Shown piece by piece: positions 34,517 to 42,149 of a stretch of 64,000 nucleotides of DNA. The notes beneath the pieces are model-generated. The model saw only the letters and a list, made by a program, of their open reading frames with translations. It ran no database searches and was not told where the DNA came from. This DNA comes from a bacterium endosymbiont of Escarpia laminata (lineage in GTDB: Bacteria > Pseudomonadota > Gammaproteobacteria > Chromatiales > Chromatiaceae). Made by a program: the position numbers and the translations under genes. Each line of letters starts with the position of its first letter. The stretch's first letter is position 1. The stretch spans positions 1-64,000 of the forward strand of contig QGON01000051.1 of the NCBI GenBank assembly GCA_003660235.1. Reading direction: 5' to 3'.

Positions 34517-35086
34517 ATGCATGAGGTCAGATTTTCCGGCTTTGGCGGCCAGGGTATCGTCCGCTGCGCCTTGATTACTGGCAAGGCGCTGTCGATGTAT
34601 GACGACAAGTTCGCCACCATGACCCAGAGCTTCGGTCCCGAGGCCCGCGGCGGTGCCTGCAGCTCCCAGTTAGTGGTCTCCGAAAGTCGGATTCTCTATC
34701 CCTATGTCACACTGCCAGGCGTACTGATCGCACTCTCACAGGATGCCTACACTACCTATGAGCCGAAGCTGAAAGATGGCGGCGTACTTATTTATGAGGC
34801 GGACCTGGTCAAGCCCAAGGAAGATGACGGGCGGGTGCAGATGTACCCCGCACCGGTTACCCGTTTTGCCGAGGAGTTGGGCAACCGCCTGTTCGCCAAT
34901 CTGGTGACCCTGGGTTGCTTCGCCGCCATCACCAAGATCGTGACCCCGGAGGCGATGAAGAAGGCCCTTCCGGGGCTGATCCCGGACCGCTTTCTCGAGA
35001 TCAACAAGAAGGCCTTCGACAAGGGTTATGCATACGGACTCGGATTGCTGGAGAATAAGCCGCTCGTGACTGGGGACGCGCAATGA
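34517..35086 (+). CDS. korC: 2-oxoglutarate:ferredoxin oxidoreductase subunit gamma
   Basis: 189 residues from the ATG at 34517 (AGGAG 7-8 bases ahead); an upstream in-frame ATG would translate the REP element and is rejected. The family opening RFSGFGGQGIVRCALITGKA and the TQSFGPEARGGACSSQLVVS motif are intact. Completes KorDABC. The stop overlaps the hdrA start (ATGACAA), so hdrA should be coupled to it. Confidence 0.92.
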   Translation: MHEVRFSGFGGQGIVRCALITGKALSMYDDKFATMTQSFGPEARGGACSSQLVVSESRILYPYVTLPGVLIALSQDAYTTYEPKLKDGGVLIYEADLVKPKEDDGRVQMYPAPVTRFAEELGNRLFANLVTLGCFAAITKIVTPEAMKKALPGLIPDRFLEINKKAFDKGYAYGLGLLENKPLVTGDAQ

Positions 35087-37310
35087 CAAAACGCACCGGT
35101 GTCTTTGTTTGCCACTGCGGTAAAAATATTCAAGTGAGTCTTCGACCTCGTGATAGATTTTGGGACATCCCAGTCCCCAAAATCGACTCGGCCTTCGACA
35201 ACCTGTTTGTGCCCCGGCCGTCCCGGTCACTGGCACTACGCGACAACCTCGCAAGCTCGTTGCCGCTCCGTTGCCAGCTCCCGATGACTGGACGCCGCGC
35301 TCGGATGCCTACTTTGCTTCCCCTCTGGCGCAAGGCACGCCGGGTAAGCAGTGCGGCCTCGCGGCTACCGGGGACTACCAGCCTTCGCTTCGCTCTCCAT
35401 GGCTGGCAGCGGCCGCCACTGTCGACGTCAAAAAGGTCGCGCGTGAGCTGGCCAAAGACGACGGTGTGGTTTTTTCCGAAGACTATGTCTACATGTGCTC
35501 GGACCCCGGCCAGACTGCAGTCATCGACGCCATCAAGGACAATGACCTCAATGGCATGGTCATCTCCTGCTGTTCCCCGACACTGCACGAAAAGACCTTC
35601 CGCGATGCCTCTGAGTTGGGTGACCTCAACGCCTTCCAGTGCGAGATCGCCAATATCCGTGAGCAGTGCGCCTGGGTCCATAGCGACATGGAGGTGGCCA
35701 CCGAAAAGGCCCTCAAGATCACCCGTGCATCGGTGCGTCGCGTGCAGCACAATCAGGCGCTTGAGCCTATTGGTGTCCCGGTTACCCGCCGGGCGCTGGT
35801 GGTTGGCGGCGGTATTGCCGGCATTCAGGCCGCCCTCGATATGACCGATGCCGGTCTCGACGTGATTCTGGTGGAAAAACAGGCGACTATCGGCGGCAAC
35901 ATGCTCAAGCTGTCGGAGACCTTCCCGACCCTCGACTGCTCCCAGTGCATCCTCTCACCGAAGATGGTTTCGGTGTCGAAGAACGCCAAGATCACGCTGA
36001 TGACCGAGAGCGAGGTCGAGAGCATCTCCGGCTTTGTCGGCAACTTCAAGGTCAAGATCAAGAAAAAGGCAGAGTTCGTCGATCCGGAACTGTGCAAGCT
36101 CTGCGACGACTGTACTCCGGTCTGTCCGGTCGCCGTGCCCAATGAGTATGATGTAGGCCTGACCAACCGCCGCGCCATCTATATCCCCTTCGCCCAGGCG
36201 ATTCCGGCCTCCTTTACCCTGGATGAAGAGGCCTGCCTCGGCCTCGACCCCGTGGTCTGTGGCAAGTGCGAGGAGGTCTGCGACGTCGGGGCCATCGATT
36301 ACGACAAGAAGCCGACCGTTACCGAGGAGGAGGTGGGGGCTATCATCGTCGCCACCGGTTTCGATCTATACGGCATGGAACACATGGGCGAATTCGGTGG
36401 CGGGCGCTACCCGGATGTGCTCGATGGCCTCCAGTTCGAGCGTCTCTGTTCGGCCTCCGGCGCCACCGAGGGCCATATTATGCGGCCGTCGGATCACAAG
36501 GTGCCCAAGGAGATTGTCTTTATCCAGTGTTCCGGCTCCCGTGACCCGGAGAACCACTGCGCCTACTGTTCGAAGATCTGCTGCATGTACACAGCCAAAC
36601 ATGCAACCCTCTACAAACACCATGTCCCCGATGGACAGGCCTATATCTTCTATATCGATATCCGCTCCGGGGGCAAGGGTTACGAGGAGTTCGTACAGCG
36701 CTCGATGGAGAACGACGGTGTGATCTACCTGCGAGGCAGGGTCTCCAGGGTCTACGAAAAGGATGGCAAACTCAAGGTGATGGGCGTCGATACCCTGGCG
36801 GGACGCAACGTCGAGATCGACGCCGATATGGTGGTTCTGGCCCAGGCGATGGAACCCTCCAAGGGGACTGCGGAGATCGCCAAGATCCTGAAGATCGGCC
36901 GCGACAAGGACGGCTTCCTGGCCGAGGCGCATCCAAAGTTAAAACCGGTCGAGAGTGTCACCGCAGGTATCTACCTTGCAGGCGCAGCCCAGGGACCGAA
37001 GGATATCCCGGAGACGGTCAGTCAGGCGGGCGCCGCCGCCAGCAAGGTCATCGCCCTGCTCTCCAAGGATCAACTGGCCCACAGTCCGACGGTGGCAAAG
37101 GTCAGAGACCCCTACTGCACCGGCTGTGAGATGTGCGTCGACGCCTGCCCCTATGATGCCATCGCCCTGGTGGACGGCAAGGCCAGTGTCAACGAGATCC
37201 TGTGCGAAGGCTGTGGCTCCTGCGTGGGCGTCTGCGTGCGCGCCGCCATCGACGTCAAGAACGTCACCCAGCTGCAGATTCACGAAATGATCAGCGCCAT
37301 CATGGCGTAA
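35083..37310 (+). CDS. hdrA: HdrA-like electron-bifurcating flavoprotein, 5' end split by a 281-nt insertion
   Basis: The native start at 35083 gives TKRTGVFVCHCGKNI, the conserved HdrA N-terminus, and is then interrupted at 35131-35411. Downstream the gene resumes in another frame with AATVDVKKVARELAKDDG and runs to 37310: FAD domain (ALVVGGGIAGIQAALDMTDAG, EKQATIGGNMLKLSETFP), an inserted Fe-S region (CKLCDDCTPVCP, CGKCEEVCDVGA), the Cys-rich CSGSRDPENHCAYCSKICC, and a C-terminal ferredoxin domain (CTGCEMCVDACPYDA, CEGCGSCVGVC). Removing 281 nt restores a normal protein of about 648 residues. As it stands the native start runs out of frame to 35844, while a TTG at 35160 inside the insert could give a hybrid N-terminus. 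HdrA normally splits electrons between ferredoxin and HdrB/HdrC. Confidence 0.88.
35130..35411. mobile_element. 282-bp dispersed repeat, copy A, inserted in hdrA
   Basis: Identical at every base to 49778-50059. It starts TCAAGTGAGTC (the T is shared with the flanks, so the insert is 281 nt) and ends GGCTGGCAGCG. Subterminal hairpins are GATTTTGGGAC/GTCCCCAAAATC (35155-35194 area), enclosed by GAGTC/GACTC, and CCAGCC/GGCTGG near the right end. There is no terminal inverted repeat and no target duplication: the flanks ATT and GCCGCC join directly in the restored gene. It carries no transposase. Candidates are a non-autonomous IS200/IS605-like palindromic element or a structured RNA element. Confidence 0.85.
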
Positions 37311-37326
37311 TGGGAGGAGTATTCAG

Positions 37327-37773
37327 GTGTCGAACCCGTCGAAAACGACTGAAGTACAGACGTTCGAGCCGCGCATCGTGGCTTTTCTGTGCAAATGGTG
37401 TTCGTCCGCCGGCAGTGATCTGGCCGGTGTGTCGCGTATTCAATATTCGGCAAACGCCACGCCCATCACCATCCCCTGTTCGGGATCGGTGTCACCCATG
37501 TATATCCTCTCCGCCTTTAACAAGGGGGCGGATGGCGTGCTGATTTCGGGCTGCCATCCCGGCGACTGTCACTACATGGAGGGGAACTATCTGGCCCGTC
37601 GTAAACTTTATCTGGTGAAGGAGTTGCTCCAGTTTATCGGTCTGGAATCGGAGCGCTTCCGCATGTCCTGGGTCTCGGCTGCCGAGGGGGTGAAATTCGC
37701 AGAAGTGGTCGACGAGTTTGTCGAGGATCTTCGCGTACTGGGCCCCCAGAACCGATTGAAGGCAGAGCGCTGA
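37327..37773 (+). CDS. flxD: MvhD/FlxD-like [2Fe-2S] electron-transfer subunit
   Basis: 148 residues from a GTG at 37327 (GGAGGAG 8 bases ahead). The family pattern is clear: PRIVAFLCKWCSSAGSDLAG, the middle IPCSGSVSP, and SGCHPGDCHYMEGN. MvhD/FlxD proteins pass electrons from hydrogenase or Flx modules to HdrA. The gene directly follows hdrA, and no hydrogenase subunits are present, so the donor should be the Flx-type proteins encoded next. The stop overlaps the next ATG by one base. Confidence 0.9.
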   Translation: MSNPSKTTEVQTFEPRIVAFLCKWCSSAGSDLAGVSRIQYSANATPITIPCSGSVSPMYILSAFNKGADGVLISGCHPGDCHYMEGNYLARRKLYLVKELLQFIGLESERFRMSWVSAAEGVKFAEVVDEFVEDLRVLGPQNRLKAER

Positions 37774-38813
37774 TGGTCAATGTAGAAGAGATTCGAGGCT
37801 ATGCCGCCGGCCTGCTGGAAAAGGGGGAAGTCAAGTCGGTGCTGGGTTTTCGAAGGGGTTCAGCGAGCGCCTTTGCCGAACCCTGTACTTTAATCGAGGC
37901 TAGCGATGCCGCTTCCCTGGTCTGGGATCCCACCTGCCTGAATAATCTGGCGCTCTATCTGGTCAAGGACCGCAAGCAGCAGGCGGTCTCCAAGACGCCT
38001 GACACACGTCCTGTCGGCATCGTTGCCAAGGGCTGCGACAGCCGCGCCATCGGCGTTTTGTTGCAGGAGAACTATTTCAAGCGCGAGGATGTGGTGGTCA
38101 TAGGTGTCTCCTGCGAAGGCACTGGCGTCGTCGATCCGAGGAAACTCTCCGCCAAGCTGAAGGGCAGGACGGCGAGCAGGGTAACATTTGACGGCGCCGA
38201 CGGTATCAATGTCAGCGTCTACGGCGATGGAACTGAAACCGTTATACCCGCACGAGAGGTTTTGGCCGACCGCTGCCTGGAGTGCCGTGCGGCGACCCCA
38301 ACGCTGAATGATGTGGTTTTTGGTGAGACGGTAGAAGCGCGTGGTTACAACGAGCCTTTCCATGCCGCCAAAGAGGCGGAGAAAGTCTCTGAGGATGAGC
38401 GCTGGGCGAACTGGGAACACCACTTTGATCGTTGTCTGCGCTGTTTCGCCTGTCGTGCCGTCTGCCCCATGTGCTACTGCCCTGAGTGCGTGGTCGACAG
38501 CACCACATTTGTGGTCACGTTGGGGACCAGCGCCGAGGAGAAGGCCAACCGCATCCGTTGGTGCGAACGCTCGGCGAACACCTCCGAGAGCGCTGTCTAT
38601 CACTTGACGCGGGCCATTCATCTGGCTGGTCGTTGTATCGATTGTGGCGAATGTGAGCGGGTCTGCCCGGTCAACATTCCGCTGCGTCTGCTCAATACCA
38701 AGCTGGAAAAGGAGGCCTTCGAGATGTTCGAGTACCAGGCGGGTCACGATATCGAACAGGCCTCACTGCTGTCGTCCTTCCGGGACGAAGATCCCAATAG
38801 TTTCATCAGGTAG
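37773..38813 (+). CDS. Fe-S oxidoreductase subunit of the Flx type
   Basis: 346 residues. The N-terminal half resembles FrhB/FdhB-like or FlxB-like folds (GIVAKGCDSRAIGVLLQENY). The C-terminal half binds Fe-S clusters: CLECRAATP, CLRCFACRAVCPMCYCPECV and CIDCGECERVCPVNIPLR. In flxABCD-hdrABC clusters such subunits link an NADH-oxidising flavoprotein to FlxD. Located between flxD and a second Fe-S subunit, with overlaps or gaps of at most 6 bases. I leave the exact letter (FlxB or FlxC) open. Confidence 0.82.
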   Translation: MVNVEEIRGYAAGLLEKGEVKSVLGFRRGSASAFAEPCTLIEASDAASLVWDPTCLNNLALYLVKDRKQQAVSKTPDTRPVGIVAKGCDSRAIGVLLQENYFKREDVVVIGVSCEGTGVVDPRKLSAKLKGRTASRVTFDGADGINVSVYGDGTETVIPAREVLADRCLECRAATPTLNDVVFGETVEARGYNEPFHAAKEAEKVSEDERWANWEHHFDRCLRCFACRAVCPMCYCPECVVDSTTFVVTLGTSAEEKANRIRWCERSANTSESAVYHLTRAIHLAGRCIDCGECERVCPVNIPLRLLNTKLEKEAFEMFEYQAGHDIEQASLLSSFRDEDPNSFIR

Positions 38814-38818
38814 CTCCC

Positions 38819-39850
38819 ATGGAAAAGATCCTTAGCCAGGAAAAACTCAGGGAGTGGGTCGATGCCCTCGACGACTGCGAGGTGTACGCTCCCGCCTTCG
38901 CCGACTCGGTCTGGAATTTTGCCAGGGTCAAGGCCGGCGCCGATATCGACCTCTCCCATACCAATACAATCGGCTCAGTCAAAGAGTTCGCCTTTCCGCA
39001 ACGCGAGGTCTTCTTCTGTTTCGAAAAGAAGGACGGCGTTCCGGTGCTGACCCCTACCCTGCCCGATCCAAAACCCACGGTAGTGTTCGGTGTGCGGCCC
39101 TGCGATGGCAGGGGCATGCCCCGCAACGACACGGTATTCAATAAAGAGTTCGAGGATCCCTATTACTGGGCGAGGCGCAACAAGCTGACCCTGGTCGGCC
39201 TGGCCTGTAACCAGCCCCACTCCCCCAACTGCTTCTGCCAATCGGTCGGCGGCTCGCCACACGCCGAGGAGGGTCTGGATATCCTGATGACAGACCTGGG
39301 GGACAGGTTCCACGTCAAGGGCGTTACGGCGAAGGGGGTGGAGGCCATGGAGCGGGGCCGCGACGCCTTCGATGCGGTTAGCGACGCTGATCAGGCCGAG
39401 GTTGAGAAGGTTCACGCGACCTCGCGCAGTCATTCCCAGCGTCCCCTTGGTAACCTGGACGCCATTGCCGAGGCCATCCGCGAGAGCTTCGACTCGCCCC
39501 TGTGGGCCGATATGGCGCAGCACTGTATCGGCTGTGGCATCTGCACCTTCCTCTGTCCGACCTGCCACTGTTTCGACATCAACGACGAAGTGATTAACCC
39601 GACCACCGGCGAGGGCGAGCGGGTGAGAACCTGGGACAACTGCCAGTTCCCGGACTTCACCATGCACACCTCGGGACACAACCCCAGAGGCGACCTTGGT
39701 TCGCGTCTGCGGCAGCGGGTCAGCCACAAATTTCTCTACTTCGTCGAAAACCATAAAACCCAGCAGTGCACGGGCTGCGGACGGTGCATCACGGAGTGTC
39801 CGGTGGGGATCGACATTATCGCGGTCCTGGAAAGAGTGGGGCAATCATGA
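38819..39850 (+). CDS. Fe-S oxidoreductase subunit (FlxC/HydB/AsrA-like)
   Basis: 343 residues. The pattern PDPKPTVVFGVRPCDGRGM with VGLACNQPHSPNCFC is shared by AsrA/HydB-type subunits of sulfite reductase and sulfhydrogenase. C-terminal clusters are CIGCGICTFLCPTCHC and CTGCGRCITECPVG. These subunits normally work with a flavin NAD(P)H-binding partner, which is encoded next with a 4-base overlap. Its role here is electron transfer between NAD(H) and FlxD/HdrA. Confidence 0.85.
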   Translation: MEKILSQEKLREWVDALDDCEVYAPAFADSVWNFARVKAGADIDLSHTNTIGSVKEFAFPQREVFFCFEKKDGVPVLTPTLPDPKPTVVFGVRPCDGRGMPRNDTVFNKEFEDPYYWARRNKLTLVGLACNQPHSPNCFCQSVGGSPHAEEGLDILMTDLGDRFHVKGVTAKGVEAMERGRDAFDAVSDADQAEVEKVHATSRSHSQRPLGNLDAIAEAIRESFDSPLWADMAQHCIGCGICTFLCPTCHCFDINDEVINPTTGEGERVRTWDNCQFPDFTMHTSGHNPRGDLGSRLRQRVSHKFLYFVENHKTQQCTGCGRCITECPVGIDIIAVLERVGQS

Positions 39851-40671
39851 CGGACAACATCTATCTTCCAAAGATTGGACGCATCGTCGGTATCAATGAG
39901 GAGACCCTGGGCGCCAGGGCAATCAAGACCTTCAAGGTCGAATTCCCGAACGGTGATGGTTTCGAGCACAACTGCGGTCAGTGCGCCATGCTGTCGATGT
40001 TCGGCAAAGGTGAATCGATGATCTCGATCGCCTCCTCGCCGCTGGTCAAGGAGTATAAACAGTTCAGTATCATGAAGATGGGGCGGGTCACCTCGGCCTT
40101 TCACGCTGCCAAGATCGGCGACTTCATCGGTATCCGTGGTCCCTACGGCAACCAGTTTCCCCTGGACGACTGGAAGGGCCGGGATCTGGTCTTCATCGGC
40201 GGCGGCGTCGGCCTGGCCCCGATCTGGCCGGTGATCCAGACAGCAGTGGCCCGGCGTGAGGATTTCGGTAAGATCACCGTTTTCTACGGTGCCCGCACCT
40301 CCAGCGACATCATGTACGAGGCCGATTTCGAGAAGCTCAAGGCGTCTGCCGAAGTGCAACTCTCTGTCGACTCACCGGAAGAGGGCTGGCCGGGCTATAC
40401 GGGCTTTGTTCCGGCCAATCTGATGGACAAGGCACCGACACCAGATAACGCCATTGCTATTACCTGTGGCCCGCCGATCATGATAAAGTTCGTGATCCAG
40501 AATCTGCAGGCATTGGGCTTTGCGGATGAACAGATCTACACCACCATCGAAAACAAGATGAAGTGTGGTGTTGGCAAATGCGGTCGTTGCAACGTGGGAA
40601 AGGACTATGTCTGTGTGAAGGGCCCGGTCTATTCCTGGGCTGAACTGAAGAGCCTGCCGCAAGAGTACTAG
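39847..40671 (+). CDS. flxA: FAD/NAD-binding oxidoreductase of the Flx/HydG type
   Basis: 274 residues from the ATG at 39847 (TCATGA overlap). An FNR-like fold is visible: the FAD segment (MISIASSPLVKEYKQFSI), the NAD segment VFIGGGVGLAPIWPVIQTAV, CGPPIMIKFVIQNL, and the [2Fe-2S] motif CGVGKCGRCNVGKDYVC. It should oxidise NAD(P)H and feed the Fe-S subunits. With flxD, the two Fe-S subunits and hdrA it makes a complete FlxABCD-HdrA module. HdrB and HdrC functions may be supplied by the proteins encoded beside frdA. Confidence 0.88.
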   Translation: MTDNIYLPKIGRIVGINEETLGARAIKTFKVEFPNGDGFEHNCGQCAMLSMFGKGESMISIASSPLVKEYKQFSIMKMGRVTSAFHAAKIGDFIGIRGPYGNQFPLDDWKGRDLVFIGGGVGLAPIWPVIQTAVARREDFGKITVFYGARTSSDIMYEADFEKLKASAEVQLSVDSPEEGWPGYTGFVPANLMDKAPTPDNAIAITCGPPIMIKFVIQNLQALGFADEQIYTTIENKMKCGVGKCGRCNVGKDYVCVKGPVYSWAELKSLPQEY

Positions 40672-40693
40672 ATACCATGTAACGATTCACCAT

Positions 40694-40714
40694 AGAGAAA
40701 TCGGGGATTTCTCT
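40694..40714. terminator. Perfect 9-bp hairpin between flxA and aclB
   Basis: AGAGAAATC, GGG, GATTTCTCT, 23 bases after the flxA stop. No T run follows, so it may be an mRNA-processing or partial termination signal that separates the hdr/flx transcript from aclBA. Confidence 0.5.
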
Positions 40715-40780
40715 GCGCCTCAACGGTGGCGGAATGGTTACGAAACAGTATATTTTTAGAGTGTTAAGGGGACAGATGTA

Positions 40781-42055
40781 ATGAACATCACTGGGATGCG
40801 TTACGGCGCAAGACTCCTGGATATTGTCGGTTTTCCTCGGTCCGAGGTACTGGGTCCGGAGGCGAGCGATCAGGAGATCAAAAGCCTTATCGAGCGTTGC
40901 GGCGAAGTCTTCGTCAAGCCGATATTCAAGGGCGGCGTTGGCAAGAAGGGTAAGCACGGTCTGCTGGGCAGGGCCAAAGACCTGAGCAGCGCCATGAAGG
41001 AGAAGGAACGGCTCTATTTTGCCGAGCACTTCCACAACAATACCCTGAGCAAGGCCGAAGGCGTTACCTTCGAGGGCGCGGTGCCGGCTGAGTACGAAGT
41101 CTACTTCTCCATCACCGACAATACCGAGTTCCGGGCGCCGACCATCACCATCACCCATCACGGCGGCGTCGATATTGAAGAACTGCCCCCAGAGAAGATT
41201 GCCAGCATCCCATTCGATCCGCTCACCGGGTTGAAAGGTTTTGTCATCTCCAACGCCCTGAAGCGCCTTGGCGCCCCCAGTGAACTGATCAGTCCTCTGG
41301 TGCAGAATCTGCCCAAGCTCTGGGATCTCTACCATAACTACGGCATGACCACGCTGGAGCTGAATCCGATCCGTATGATGTCCAACAAGAAGGGGCGGCT
41401 GATTCCAGTGGCCTGTGACTTCAAGTGCGGCTTCGACGACGATGATCCCAATGTCGCCCGCCTGGGTCTGCCGGATGATCTGGACACCTCCAGCTACTCC
41501 GACTTCGAGCAGGAGGTGAACTCGCTACGCACCTATCAGGGGCAGTCCGACGTATTCGTGATCAATGAAGGGGGCACCATCTCCGCCATGACCTTTGGCG
41601 GCGGCGCCAACGCCCTGGTGACCGAATTGCTGGGTGACTCGGCCACCATCTCATCTGACTTCGGTGGCAATCCTCCCTACGCCAAGATGCACGACATCAG
41701 CCGCATCGTATACAAATACTGGCTGGAGCAGACCAACGTACTCTTCATTATTGGCGGCAAGGCCAATAACACCGATATTTACGAAACCTTCCGCGCCATG
41801 GCGGATGCTCTGCGGGATCACTTCAACGCTCATGGTCCGCAGCCGCTCTATGTGGTGGTGGGGCGTGGTGGGCCCAACCTGATCCGCGGCATGGGCTATA
41901 TGCAGGATACCCTGGACTCCCTGGGCATCCCCTATCAGATGTTCGGCTTCGACTCCGCCATGAGCGAGGTGGTCAACTACGCGCAGGCTGCCGATGAGTG
42001 GATGAAAAACGGTGGTCGTAAAATCGTGGCCAAGAAGATGGGGATCGCCGGATAA
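40781..42055 (+). CDS. aclB: ATP citrate lyase, ATP-grasp (small) subunit
   Basis: 424 residues, related to the beta subunit of succinyl-CoA synthetase: an ATP-grasp domain (CGEVFVKPIFKGGVGKKGKH, MTTLELNPIRMM) and a C-terminal ligase domain (FGGGANALVTELLGDSATI, FIIGGKANNTDIYETF). With AclA it cleaves citrate to acetyl-CoA and oxaloacetate using ATP and CoA, the committed step of the reductive TCA cycle. The pair resembles the so-called type II ATP citrate lyase reported for Magnetococcus and tubeworm symbionts, by my recollection. The 94-base gap to aclA has no gene. Confidence 0.92.
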   Translation: MNITGMRYGARLLDIVGFPRSEVLGPEASDQEIKSLIERCGEVFVKPIFKGGVGKKGKHGLLGRAKDLSSAMKEKERLYFAEHFHNNTLSKAEGVTFEGAVPAEYEVYFSITDNTEFRAPTITITHHGGVDIEELPPEKIASIPFDPLTGLKGFVISNALKRLGAPSELISPLVQNLPKLWDLYHNYGMTTLELNPIRMMSNKKGRLIPVACDFKCGFDDDDPNVARLGLPDDLDTSSYSDFEQEVNSLRTYQGQSDVFVINEGGTISAMTFGGGANALVTELLGDSATISSDFGGNPPYAKMHDISRIVYKYWLEQTNVLFIIGGKANNTDIYETFRAMADALRDHFNAHGPQPLYVVVGRGGPNLIRGMGYMQDTLDSLGIPYQMFGFDSAMSEVVNYAQAADEWMKNGGRKIVAKKMGIAG

Positions 42056-42149
42056 CGGCTTTTCACCGCCCAGACTTATATCTGTAACCAAGAATTTCCT
42101 AGCGTGGTCGCTTGATGAGCAAGCCACGCAAGATCGAGGGAGCCCAATT

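Noticed and set aside
34300..34524. 74-codon ORF between korB and korC
   Set aside because: It is a translation of the REP-like palindrome.
35130..35411. The 282-bp repeat as a group II intron or intein
   Set aside because: It has the 5' GTGAG near the start but no AY end or visible domain V, and its length is not a multiple of three, which excludes an intein.
35130..35750. Minus-strand ORFs covering both 282-bp copies as a conserved protein
   Set aside because: They share sequence only within the repeat, stop exactly at its edge, and continue into unrelated or antisense DNA.
35083..35844. Continuous 253-codon frame from the hdrA start through the insert
   Set aside because: After residue 16 it translates the repeat and then hdrA in the wrong frame; it has no protein-like features beyond the true HdrA N-terminus.
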